Part shown: piece after piece, positions 46,738 to 57,494 of the stretch | Layout of the letters: each line of letters begins with the position of its first letter | How positions within the stretch are numbered: the stretch's first letter is position 1 | Assembly: GCA_024138015.1 (NCBI GenBank) | Contig: JAMXBB010000008.1 | Location: 62,001 to 126,000, forward strand | Reading direction: 5' to 3' | From: Lumnitzera littorea | Taxonomy: Eukaryota > Streptophyta > Magnoliopsida > Myrtales > Combretaceae | DNA length: 64,000 nt | Translations under genes and position numbers: made by a program | The notes under the pieces: model-generated | The model's input: the letters and a program-made list of their open reading frames with translations, nothing else | What the model was told of the DNA's origin: nothing | Databases searched by the model: none

Positions 46738-47606
46738 CTAGACTTAATTTAATATACGACCATTAATCATAATTAGACTTACATAACAACCCATTAAAGG
46801 AAACTTAAGATTCTCTGGCCAAATACCGACCCCTTCGAAAAGGGTAGTGCAGGATTGCATAATGATCCCTTCTTCATCCTCAGTCGAACTAAATGATAGG
46901 CGAAGAAGTCGCGGCGAGAGTGAAGTCAATGGTTCGAAGGTAGTCGTGAGAGAAGCGAGGTCTCCATTGCACAAACTTGGGTTTAGTCATGAGCTGTTGC
47001 ATTAACGGCAACTCCTCAACCCGGATTAGAGCGAGCGCAATTTCTCTAATCTCACGACGGGCCGGACAACGTCGTGCGATGGCATTTGCTTGTACATGCA
47101 TTGCACCTAATAAGTTGATTGAAAACCTTGTTGTGTTTATGATATAGTTTTAAGTCCTCCATCCTAACTTACTGAGCTATGGTTGTTCACATCCATATAG
47201 ACATCGTACAAGTACTGGCTAAGAAGCGGCAAACAACTACTCTGAAGCTAACAACTGCTGAATCTTGGGGAGTGAGAAAAAACATTTGAAGAATAAACAT
47301 ATATTTTTATGGTTTAAGCTTTTACTTTAGAATTTTCATTTCTGAATAATGTAATAACTAGGAAGTCTATTACGGAGAAATATTGTAAACGTAATTGTAA
47401 TAACTAAATTATAGTATGTATATATATATTTCCTCAATTTCTTAGGTAAATAATTTATTTAAATTAAAAACTGTTTACTTCAAAGTGGGTTAGTCGTGGA
47501 CGCCTTGTGTAGTTCAAGTCTAAGATAACAGTTGTAAGGCCAACTTCTATCTTAGGATGGTTTACACGGCAGGGTTGTTACGACTCTACTGCTTCGGGGC
47601 GTGACA

Positions 47607-48840
47607 TTTGTCCTCAGCAAATTAAATTTTCAAGGGGAAACTATAAGAGATAAGCTTTATTTACTTATTTACTGAATATTATAGAGTCCTAAAAATCAAA
47701 AAGAGATAAGTATACATCTAATTAAATTTTCAAAGTAGCATATGACTAAAGTTCAATTGTAATGATTAATTAATTAATGTTCGAGAATTCCAAGCTAAAT
47801 AACATATAACTTTCGCTTATAAGAATTCTACTATTAAATTCTAGTAACATGGTCCATGTGCAATAGTTACTTAAGAAAATTCAGATACAAGCACTATCTT
47901 CTTATTAAATTGGGATTGCAAATTCGAAAAAAAAAATTGAGTTAAAAATAATGATTTGGTTTCTGAATAATAGTAGTATACATCTTTCTTACGCTTGATT
48001 TAGTACATTGTCCTTAATGTAGCTAACTTTAAATTATAGGAAAAATAATTACAAGCAAATATGGTGGAGAAGAAAATATGCATATGGGGAAATGATACTC
48101 CCTTGAATATTTGGATTGCTTAAAGTATCCATGAGATTACACCATGAATTTCTAGAAAAATCACCAAAATCAAAGAGCACTTAAACGAGATAAATAAGCA
48201 CTAAATTTCTAGAAAAAATATAAGTCTTCAACATTGGTTTCATCCTCTGAATCAATGTTGATGGGTTCATTATTTGCATTGCCCTTAGAAGTTTCCTCTT
48301 GTTAAGTCCTTGATATCACTTCCTCCTCCTCATCCTCTAAGTTCAATCTACCATACCACATCAATCAATTTTTCATTCGTCAATAGAAGAATTTTCATCT
48401 TGACTTAGTCAGCGAGTGACATTTAAACAATTTCTTAGAGATTGTTCAATTATCTCTTGAGAATCTACCAATATGAACTTCACTTTTCAATTTCTTCCCT
48501 TTATTTACAAATTCATCATTATAGGAATTTTCATTTTCTTTTCTTTTTAGAGATGGCTTGTTGACTTCAATAAGGAGGAGTCCCATCTAGCAGAAGGTCG
48601 ATAAGGTCTTTAGGGCAACAATCTAGATCATGGTCAATTGTAGGTTATCAACAAAGAGCTTAAGTTGTTTTACTAAAACCATAACCTATGGTCAGTACCT
48701 TAATTGGTTCACTTAAGTATTGGTTAGTTGGTGTTGCATATAAAGTATGAATGCCACTACTAGGTTGATAGGATACCCCTCCACTAGGCTCTAAAGGTAA
48801 AAGACCTTATACATAGCTACCATACTGTACCTTTTTTTTA
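47607..48840 (-). pseudogene. Athila-like 3' region; decayed C-terminal part of the third ORF
   Basis: 47607-48220 looks non-coding. On the minus strand 48560-48220 reads EFVNKGKKLKSEVHIGRFSR, then KCHSLTKSRWKFFY-like and an acidic NIDSEDETN tail, with several stops. I do not know this segment from a named family. Its position, between the ORF-1-like domain and the 3' LTR, suggests it is the end of that ORF. Confidence 0.4.
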
Positions 48841-49687
48841 TGCGAACCGTGACTAAGAGCAGATAAGGTCAGTCGCTGGATGGGTCCAAGCTTGCAAAAA
48901 GCTCAAAAAGAGTTAATGAGGAAAAGTCCAAAAAGGGTAAGAAATGAAGAATGAAAATAGTAAGCAAACTCACGAACAGTCCTAGAGGATATGATGTACC
49001 AATGGAACTTCTGAATACTCACGGCACAATTCAATATGACACGTGAATTGGTCCAATGAGGTTACTTGCCATCTAACCTTGCTTAAGGGAAAGGACAAAA
49101 GTGGTGTCGAGAGTCAATAAGCAGTGTTTATGCAAGGAAGAAAGTACTCAAGTGTATTAAAGGTAATGTAATAATGTTACAAGTATAGGGGTATTAATGC
49201 TCGCAAACTAAGGCAACTTGGCCAAAGGGAAAAAGACAGAAAGGACATTGCCTAAAGAAGCAATGTACATGATACAAAAGGGTAAAAATGAATATACAAG
49301 AAAAACAATCATTAGTGCTACAAATTCTACACACGATACTGTACACATGGCAATGCTGCATTGGTAAGGTTGTTAGGAGATGCAGACAAAAAATACGGAC
49401 AGATAGGTTTATCCGAGTAGGGATGGTCTAGTCAGTCTGGTCTCTCTCTCTCAGCTTCTCAGCAAGAAAGACATCGAGTAATTGTTCAATTTAGCAATAA
49501 AGAGTAATCATCAACTTGGCATACCACACAATAATAGGCGATCATATGGCACGGTAGTAGAGGTGACTCGGCAAGGATGTACTTAGCCTTGGCAGGGGTT
49601 AGTTGAAACATAAAGATTCATCATCCTAGCTCCTCAAATCTTCGAGCCCAACTAGAAGTCAAGGGCCCCATAGCTTGATTCCCATCA
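48841..49687 (-). mobile_element. Solo LTR of the CRM-like family
   Basis: 847 bases, TGCGAACCGT to TCCCATCA, matching 4170-5063 and 9664-10549 throughout. No CRM internal sequence adjoins either side, while Athila-like sequence lies on both. Flanking 5-mers are TTTTA and TTTTT, a TSD with one mismatch in a T-rich target. A CTCTCC run follows on the right, so I cannot fully exclude a retained polypurine tract. Confidence 0.8.
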
Positions 49688-50340
49688 TTTTTCTCTCCTA
49701 CTAATGGTACAGATGAGTAGCCAAACAAGAACTTCATGTGTTAGATTTTCAAGTGAGACCCTCTTGCAAACTTCGGGTTGTACATCTTCTCACCACTCAA
49801 ATTTAACCAAAAAGTGGCAAGGGTGATACCTCGAAGTAACTCGTACGGAAGAATGTAAAATTTCAGTGAACAGACGAACTCTTTGTCATAAATTCCCATC
49901 AAAACTGTAAATGCTGCTATGGAGAGATTAAACTTGGTGTTTATAAGTCAAAAGAAGACTGTGTTTTGAGCGCTACAAGGAACTCAGCCATATTCTAGGG
50001 ATAAGGTGGTAAGGAACTCAAGAGCTAGTTTTTGTAGATGGATTTTTGAATGTTAAAAACCTTATCCCAACCCCTTTCTAACCATGATATGGTTTTTGAG
50101 TTCCATGTTAGCTAGTTTCAATACCTCCCAATCTTTGAGCATTGAATGAGAAAAGATCCTTTTAGCAAGAACTTCATAGCAAGTTTAATGATTGGGGTTA
50201 TCAAATTTTAACATGTGTTTTGGGTGAGGTAGAAATGTATCTAAGGAATCATCTTCCAATATGGTTTGTATAACAGGTAGGTCTTAGTGCCATTGGTGGT
50301 AGTAGTTGTCTCTTTCTTTCCTACACTTAGTTCACTAAGC
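49688..50340 (-). pseudogene. ATHILA ORF-1-like domain (env-like position)
   Basis: On the minus strand from about 50270 to 49700: HMLKFDNPNH, MLKDWEVLKLANMELKNHI, KLALEFLTTLSLEYG, FNLSIAAFTVLMGIYDKEFV, LATFWLNLSGEKMYNPKFAR and MKFLFGYSSVPLVGE. The spacing resembles the LTLEFLSSL ... FRLS..EF ... FW ... HTIFGR layout of the ATHILA ORF-1 family. It lies between integrase and 3' LTR, where Athila elements carry an env-like ORF. Frame breaks are few compared with neighbours. The assignment is by pattern only. Confidence 0.5.
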
Positions 50341-51390
50341 TAGTGTTTAGGAATTTAGGAATGCAATAGGGATATTCAAAGTTAAATATTGATTAAATAC
50401 TACTTCCCTAAGTTCTTATAAGCAATTCCAATTTAGTAACTTAATTTTTAGAAAAATTGTAATTATATCTTTCAATCTATGAAAGTAGTAATTAAGAGAT
50501 TTCTTTGAATATCCATTGCATATTAACAAAAGGAAGGTTGTTAAGAAAGGGAAAGCAAATTTTAGGTGAGATAGCTGCAAATTAGGAAAGCAACATACAC
50601 TTTAATAAAGGTAAGATTCAAATGTATCTTAATTAATTAACATTATAAAAAAAACAAGCAAGATCATAACCATGATCTATGGTCATGGTTTGCATTGGAG
50701 TCAAGTCCTTTAAGTTCTTTTCAAAGTGTAATTTTTCGATGAAAGGAACATGAGTATGACCACAGGTGTGGTCATTATCCATGGTTACTTCTAACCAATT
50801 TTCAAGTGTAAACTTTGTACTTTTCACATCTTAAAAGTACATGACTAGGAACATAGGCGAGGTCATAGGTCGTAGTCGCCTTAAACAAAAATTTCAACAT
50901 TCAAATTCAAGTACAATTTATGATGAAAGGAATACGGTCAAGACTACGAGCATGGTCCTTACTAGACTCATTCATACCTCTCATCCTTGAGCTCCATGCC
51001 TTGGTTCATGATTACGATTCCTTTCCTATTTTCTCCCTTTATCACCATAACTCCTTATATTATATATTCATTCCTAAGACACTTAAGAAAAATTGAGAAT
51101 AACTAGTGTAGACTAACTAAACTTTAATAAAAAAGACATAAAATGTAAATCATGTAAGAGAATGATGAAATTAGCTTAGGTTGCCGCCCAAAATCGTTTT
51201 TAGTTAACATCATTTGCTCGATGAGTTAAGAACAAAGTTACCCATTTTTTCAAATTAGATGGAGGTTGTGGTTATGATTGTTCTTCCTTTTAAACTCTCT
51301 TCTTAAGTACAATTTAAGTCAGTGGTCATTCTTGAAAGTTCCCTTCTCGAGACTCAAAATCTTCATTGCTCCATACAAGAATACTTGCGT
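50341..51390 (-). other. Athila-like spacer between integrase and third ORF
   Basis: No coherent coding sequence. GGTCATGGTTTGC, CACAGGTGTGGTCATTATCC and CGGTCAAGACTACGAGC words recur, like those in Athila/Tat LTRs and in 360-620. The open frame 50633-50827 is not a recognisable protein. Confidence 0.4.
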
Positions 51391-51695
51391 TACAATGTAA
51401 GTTCTTAACTGTCTAGATCTAAGCTTACTTGGGAAAAGCTTCAACCTTGCCTAATCCGAATATCATGATACCACTTGGTTCGATCCTTGAACATTCTTAA
51501 GTTCTCATAGGCTATATCTCACCATTCTTCAAGCTCATTCAACTAAAGTTTTCTGTATTTACCTACATACTCAAGATCAAGGTTAAAATGCTTTGTCTCT
51601 AAGTAAGCTTTATGTTCAATCTCCATAGGTAAATGACATGCTTTGCCATATACAAGCCAATATGAGGTTGTTTCAACCAGAGCCTTGTAAGCAGT
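51250..51695 (-). pseudogene. Athila-type integrase C-terminus (truncated)
   Basis: The minus strand from 51690 gives AYKALVETTSYWLVYGKACH, LPMEIEHKAY, NLDLEYVGKYRKL, YENLRMFKDRTKWYHD and then LFPSKLRSRQLRTYIVTQVF: the end of the integrase core and the C-terminal domain as found in Athila/Tat elements. It is cut at 51695 by the start of a plus-strand LTR. The rest of pol is not in the window. Confidence 0.8.
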
Positions 51696-52183
51696 TGATG
51701 ACGCAAAAGTACTGTATATTTTCTATGGTTCTCTTGTGCTATTTTAGACTTTAATTAAGTTAATTTTGTGTTATTTTATGCTTAATTTACTTAAATTTCA
51801 TATTCAATGACTTATAGAGCACTTTATGATGTCGGTTTTTAGGTATTTTTAGACTAATTTGAAGCAAAAGCATTGATTCCAGAATGAAGTGAAGGAAGTT
51901 TGGACTAGAATTGAAGGAGAAAAGAAGTTTAGGAAGGAGCACAACCAAGGTCCATGGTCGTAGTCCCTACACATGTTCCTTTCATCAAGCCAATTTCTTC
52001 AAATTTTGAGATTTCGTACAAAGAATAATTACAAGGCCAATTACCATAACCATGTATCTAAGGTATGGTCATCCCCTAACAAGCGAGTCTTTTATATTTG
52101 AAGCAAATATTCTTTATTGAGACATGCAATATTCGTTGTATCTTTTATTTTGTCAAGTCTCTCTTCATAAACCTAGCCCCATA
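51696..52183 (+). repeat. 5' LTR fragment of a plus-strand Athila/Tat-like element
   Basis: Starts TTGATGACGCAAAAGTAC. It matches 59371-59379 joined to 62557-62822 (TGATGATGCAAAAATT...) over about 270 bases, including AAGCATTGATTC(C/T)AGAATGAAG and the GGTC(C)ATGGTCGTAGTCCC word. It is interrupted at 52184 by the CRM-like LTR. The rest of this LTR is missing. Confidence 0.65.
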
Positions 52184-53012
52184 TGATAAGAATCAAGCTA
52201 CTAGGCCCCTGACCCGCAACCAAGCTCGAGGACTAGAAGGGCTAGCACGATGAAACCTTATGTTTCAACCAACCCTTACCGAGTCATCTCTACTGCCGTA
52301 CCGTATGATCGCCTATTATTATGTAGTATAACAAGTTAACAATTACTCTCTATTGCTAAATCAACCAATTACTTGATGTCTTCCTTATCGAGAAGTTGAG
52401 AGAGAGAGACCAGATTGACTAGACCATCCCTACTCGGACAAACCCATCCATTCGTATTTTTTGTTCGCATCTCCTAACAACCTTGCCAATGCAACATCGC
52501 CATGTGTATAGTATCATGTATAAAATCTGTGGCACCAATGATTGTTTTCCTTGTATATTTATTTTTATCCTTTTATATCATGTACATTGCTTCTTTAGGA
52601 AATGTCCTTTTTATCTTTTTCCCTTTAGGCAAGTTACCCTAGTTTGCAGGTACAAATACCCCTACACTTGTAAGATCATCGCATTACCTTCAATATACTT
52701 GAGTATTTTTTGCCTTGCATAAACACTGCTTATTTACTCTCGACGTTACTCTTATCTTTTCCCTTAAGCAAGGTTAGGTGGCAAATAACCTCATTGGACC
52801 AATGCGTGCATCATATCGAATTGTGCTGTGAGTCATTGGAACTTCCATTAGTGCATCATATCCTCTAGGGCTGTTTGTGGGTTTGCTTACTGTTTTCATT
52901 CTTCATTTCTTACCCTTTTCGTAACTTTCCCCATTAACCCTTTTCGAGCGTTCTGCAAGCTTAGACCCATCCAACGACCAACCTTATATGTTCTTGGTCA
53001 CGGTTCGCATCA
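52184..53012 (+). repeat. 5' LTR of the plus-strand CRM-like element
   Basis: 829 bases, TGATAAGAAT to GGTTCGCATCA. It is the inverse homologue of 4170-5063, 9664-10549 and 48841-49687. The left flanking 5-mer is CCATA, with no right partner left. Confidence 0.85.
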
Positions 53013-53015
53013 TCT

Positions 53016-53028
53016 TAGTATCAAAGCG
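53016..53028 (+). other. Primer-binding site, tRNA-Met type
   Basis: TAGTATCAAAGCG three bases (TCT) after the LTR, the same spacing as in the minus copy. Confidence 0.75.
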
Positions 53029-53184
53029 AAGGTTTTGTATGAGCTGTAGTTAGTTCTTCTTGAATTTTGTTATACTCTATTTTGTGTGTATGAAACAGAG
53101 CAAGTTACTATGTTCATTTAACTGCTATGTTGTTAACTGTTCATTGTCTGAAGTGTTTGTTTGAATTTCAATCTGTGAGGAAAA

Positions 53185-54420
53185 ATGATAGATCCAAGTA
53201 TGAATGTTAATGTTGGTGATGACAATAGTGTTATCCACCATGGACGACAATCTCAAGGAACTCCCAAAAGTACTAATGAGAGACTTAATAAGGTAGCTAA
53301 CCTCTTGGTCGATCTAACCCGAGCTGTTCATGCCCTTTCTTTTTTACCCACTAAGGACGTGCAAAATACTCCATAAGCTACTCAACCTGTTAGAGGTCAA
53401 AAGTCAGCTCAACCAGTTCAAGGTAGAGGAGTTGGCAGACGAGTAAGGTGAAGGATAGACCTAAGAAAGCTAGATGAGGAGGAAGAAGAGTATTTTGAAG
53501 AGGAGCATGTATGAGTCCCCAAAACATTTAACCATGTGAAGCTTCGAATTCCGAGTTCCAATGGATCTGGAAATGATGACAAGTACCTAGATAAGGAAGA
53601 GAAGGTAGAGTATATATTTGATTATTATCAATATGAGGATTATGAGAAAGTAAAGACTACTGCTATTGAATTCTCCGGATATGCCGCCATGTAATCGAAG
53701 AATTTTCAAGCCATGAGAAGAAGAGAGGGATACCGAGAGATTAACACTTAGCTCGAGATGAAGAGAGTGCTCAAAAACCGATTCGTGCCGGAAACTTATC
53801 TCCAAGATACATTCACTCGACTTCAAGAGCTGAGATAAGGAGGCCGAACTATTGATGAACATGTTCAAGAATTCCAAATACTTATGACAAGATGCGAAGT
53901 GGAGGAACCACCTACCCGAATAGTCTCAAGGTTGGTCACTGGGTTGAGAGGAGACATCCAAGACATTATGGAGCTCCAATGATTTGACATAATGGATGAA
54001 GCTGTTATAATTGCCTAATAAGTAGAGAGGCAAAAAAGGAGTCGAGTAATGACCAGAATGCTGACTAACTAACCCAAACAAGCAAGTCATTAAACTCTGC
54101 CAAACACTGAGCCGAGCAGAAGGGTTAATGTCTAAGCCAAGCAGAAAAGCCGACCTAAAGATGTAGCACCAACCTGAATGTATGAGTGAGGGCAAGGGTT
54201 TGGCAGGAAGACCAGCCAGATCAAGTGCTTCAAGAGTCAAGGGTTCAAATATATAACTACTCAGTGCCCAAACCGAAGGACGATGGTCATTAAGGGAGAC
54301 ATCCCAAAGTTAAACGTAGAGAGTATAAATGAAGAACCCGAGGAGGAGGTTCTTGTTGAGAATGAGAATGCCGAGAAAGAGTTGATTGAGAAAGACGTAT
54401 ATGTTAAGGACTTGGACTAA
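53185..54420 (+). pseudogene. Gag of the plus CRM-like element
   Basis: Begins MIDPSMNVNVGDDN at 53185, a credible start because the minus copy has the same text. RLNKVANLLVDLTRAV follows. The core spans about 53570-54000 (KYLDKEEKVEYIF, LKNRFVPETYLQDTF, RLQELR, VEEPPTRIVSRLVTGL). The zinc knuckle near 54226-54275 reads CFKSQGFKYITTQC: the second Cys is Ser and the His is Tyr. The tail is Glu-rich. Single-codon stops interrupt a nearly continuous frame. Confidence 0.85.
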
Positions 54421-55060
54421 CTACTCATGGTTGTCCGATGCATTATGGTGTAGAACCCTTACAAAAGGAGAAGTAGAGAGAGAACTTATTTCATATCACT
54501 TGCAAGGTAAATAATCAGACATGTGCCCTCATCATGGATAGTGGGAGCTGCACTAATGTAGCGTCAACTAACCTTGTTTCAAAACTAAGGTTACCGATTG
54601 TTGCACCCTTGAAGCCATACAAGTTGCACTGGTTAAGTGAGAAGGGAGCCTTATACATCACTTAACAAATACTACTACCGATCACTATCAGCAATTACTC
54701 CAACCAGATTCTTTGCAACGTACTGCTCATGTGTGCATCCCACGTGTTGTTAAGAAGACCGTAGCTATTTGATAAGAGAGTCATCCAAGACAGTTACAAG
54801 AATACCTACATGCTCGAGAAAGATGATCAGAAGATCACAATAAATCTTATGCCACTGAGAAAAGTTCACAAGCTACAAAGAAAACTTACTCATGGATCAA
54901 AGAAGGTTCTGGTGATGAGTAGAGTCGAGCTCCGAAAGGCCATTAATGCCAATGAGCCAACCCTCCTGTTGGTCAGGCGATTACTAAAAATGAAGAAGTG
55001 GAATGATTTACCCTAAGAGGTGAAGGAACTATTAGATGAATATGCCAACCTATTCCCAGA
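54421..55060 (+). pseudogene. Aspartic protease and linker, plus CRM-like element
   Basis: MDSGSCTNVASTNLVSKL has the active-site Asp codon at 54537-54539. LPITISNYSNQILC, LEKDDQKITINLMPLRKV and KNELLDEYANLFPE-like text lead to RT. There are stops at about 54662 and 54768, and a TAA at 55014-55016. Confidence 0.8.
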
Positions 55061-55900
55061 ATAGTTACCAGCAAGGTTACCCCCAACCCGTAGCATAAAG
55101 TGCTGCCTTGACTTAGTACCCGGTGCTATATTACCAAATAAGCCAACTTATCGCATGAATCCCGAGTAGGCTTTTGAGCTTCAACGTCAAGTCAATGAGT
55201 TGCTGGAAAGAAGATACGTGAGAGAGAGTCTCAACCCTTATGCTGTGCCTACACTTCTAGTGCTGAAGAAGAATAGAACCTGGCGGGTGTGTGTTGACAA
55301 CCGAGCCATGAACAAAATCACAATCAAATACCGATATCTGATTCCAAAGCTAGAAGACATGTTGGATAAACTGAGTGGAGCCAAAATTTTTAACAAAATT
55401 GATCTCAAGTTTGACTACCATCAAATTCACATGAGGCTAGGAGATGAGTAGAAGACTACGTTCAAGACTCGACATAGACTTTACAAGTGGATGGTCATGC
55501 CCTTCGGCTTGTCGAATACATCGAGCACCTTCATGAGACTTATGAACCACATGCTAAGACATCTCATTAGAAAGTATGTCGTGGTGTACTTCGATGACAT
55601 CCTGATCTACAGTATCAACATGCCGAGTTACTGTGAATACATTAGAACAGTCCTGGATATCCTTCGTACTAAGAGACTATTTGGCAATTTGAAGAAATGT
55701 TGTTTATGCCAAGAGGAAGTGGTATTCTTAGGCTATATAATCAGTGAAGGAGACTTATAAGTCGATGATGAGAAGATTCGACCAATTGTCGAATGGCCAA
55801 CCCCTACTACTTGTGCCAACGTGAAAAGTTTCCATAGACTGGCTTCGTTTTACCGAAGGTTCATCAGGAACTTTAACACACTCACCATGCCACTCACTGA
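55061..55900 (+). pseudogene. Reverse transcriptase, plus CRM-like element (YFDD intact)
   Basis: ELQRQVNELLERRYVRESLN, RTWRVCVDNRAMNKITIKYR, SGAKIFNKIDLKFDYHQIHM, MVMPFGLSNTSSTFMRLMNH and VVVYFDDILIYS (YFDD at 55587-55598) in the correct order and spacing. TAG at 55449-55451 replaces the Trp of the GDEWKT motif, and a TAA at 55758-55760 is the second break. This is the best preserved RT in the window. Its wording is closest to CRM-clade RT as I know it. Confidence 0.88.
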
Positions 55901-56400
55901 ATTAACGAAGAATGGGGAGAAAGAGAGGAGAGGAGTTTTGCTGAGATTAAGAAGAGATTAACCTCTGCCCCGGTGTTAATGTTACTTGACTTTAGCAAAA
56001 TTTTTTAGCTGGAGTGCAATGTATCAGGCATTAGAATAGGCGTTGTCCTAATGTAGGAATGCTAATCAATTGCCTTCCACAGCGAGAAGCTATGAGGACC
56101 CCAGCTAAATTACTCCGTGTATGATAAAGAGCTCTTGGCACTAATTTGTACACTACAAGTATGGCAACACTATCTACTCCCAAGAGAATTTGTCAAATAT
56201 ACTGACCACGAGTCACTACAATACCTCTAAAGTTAGACCAAGCTGTCTAAGCAGCAGGTGAGATGGGTTGAATTCAATGAAGGATTCAATTTTGTGATCA
56301 AATACAAACAAGGAAAAAGTAACGTAGTTGCAGATGCTCTTTCGAGGAGGCATGCACTCTTGTTAGAACTACAGACCAAACTGTTTGGTTTTGCGAGTAT
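55901..56400 (+). pseudogene. RNase H, plus CRM-like element
   Basis: After an indel near 55915, VLLDFSKIF, LECNVSGIRIGVVL (the first catalytic Asp reads Asn), NYSVYDKELLALI, YTDHESLQYL, and in frame 56258-56506 FNFVIKYKQGKSNVVADALS. Several stops. Confidence 0.8.
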
Positions 56401-57494
56401 CAAAGAATGGTACTTCGAGGATCCACACTTTGGACCAATAATTTCAAGATGCATGGATGGGAGAACAGTAGATGAGTATTATGTACAGAATGGCTATCTA
56501 TTATGAAGAGGAAAATTGTGCTTGCCAACTTGTTCCCTATGGGAATTATTAATTAAGGAAGCCCACAGCGAAGAGCTCTTCGAACACTTTGGAGAGAGAA
56601 AGACCTGTGAACTAGTGAATGGTCAATTCTTTTGGTCGAGAATGTGAAGAGATGTACACCAAGTGGTCGAAAACTGTGCTATGTGCAAAAGGGCCAAGTG
56701 CTGAGTTGAACAGGAGAAGGTGATGCCCTTACCTGTTCCAACGAGGCCGTGAACTGAACTAAGTATGGACTTTGTTCTCGGACTACCAATAACTGCCGGA
56801 GGAAAAGATTCTGTAATGGTCGTTGTGGAACAATTCGGTAAGATAGCATGCTTCGTACCTTGTACCAAAACTAACAACGCTTCGGCTATTACTTCTCTTT
56901 TCTTATAGGAAATTGTACGAATACACGGCGTGTCGAGAAATATAGTCTCCGACAGAGACCCAAAGTTCTTAAGCCATTTCTAGAAAACCCTATAGCGTTA
57001 GTTAGAAACTAAATTACTCTTCAGTACCTCCTGTCACCCCAAACTAACAACCAAATAGAGGTGATTAATTGTACTTTGGGTTTACTGCTCCAAGCTACAA
57101 TTGACAAGAACTTGTGGATTAGGACGTCTACCTACTAGTGGTCGAGTTTGCTTATAACCAAACCGTATATGACATCACTAAGCAAACACCCTTCGAAGTA
57201 GTCTATGGATTCAATCCTGAGTTGCCCCTCAACTACGCCCCTATACCCGTACCCATACAAGAGGACCCCGACACCTCGACCAAGGCACGATCCCTTCAGC
57301 ACATCTATGATAAAGTCACTCGACACATTGACCAGGTTACTAGAAGAATGCGTGAAAAGACTAAGGGTAAATTGACCAAACAGTTTCAATCAAGAGACTT
57401 GCTATGGCTACACCTTAGCAAGGAACGGTTCCTGAACAAAAGGAAAAACAAATTATCTACAAAAGCGAAAGAACCATTCACAATCAAATTATGA
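56401..57494 (+). pseudogene. Integrase, plus CRM-like element (C-terminal truncated)
   Basis: LLIKEAHSEELFEHFGERKT and NCAMCKRAKC keep the zinc-binding His and Cys pairs, unlike the minus copy. LSMDFVLGLP near 56762 and NIVSDRDPKFLSHF near 56940 keep two catalytic aspartates. The frame 57138-57494 has VEFAYNQTVYDITKQTPFEV and HIYDKVTRHIDQ. Frameshifts lie near 56990 and 57120. It ends at the deletion junction. Confidence 0.82.

Larger units (their letters stand above)
41619..47606 (+). mobile_element. Giant solo LTR (TSD TTTGT), interrupted by a second solo LTR
   Basis: Starts TGTAAACCCC and ends GGGCGTGACA, flanked by TTTGT at 41614-41618 and 47607-47611. Without the inserted copy at 43845-46737 and its TSD it is about 3.09 kb. 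It is homologous end to end to the LTRs of the Tekay-like element and to the copies at 59380 and 62823. No internal domain adjoins it, so it is a solo LTR left by LTR-LTR recombination. It sits in the 3' region of the minus Athila-like element. Confidence 0.9.
52184..57494 (+). mobile_element. CRM-like Ty3 element, plus strand, 3' truncated
   Basis: A 5' LTR (52184-53012) and primer site precede gag, protease, RT, RNase H and most of integrase. The sequence breaks at about 57494, inside the integrase C-terminal region (KRKNKLSTKAKEPFTIKL aligns with minus-copy text near 5260). The last roughly 190-200 bases, polypurine tract and 3' LTR are absent. What follows is the 3' region of the host Athila/Tat-like element, so a deletion joined them. 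Confidence 0.8.
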
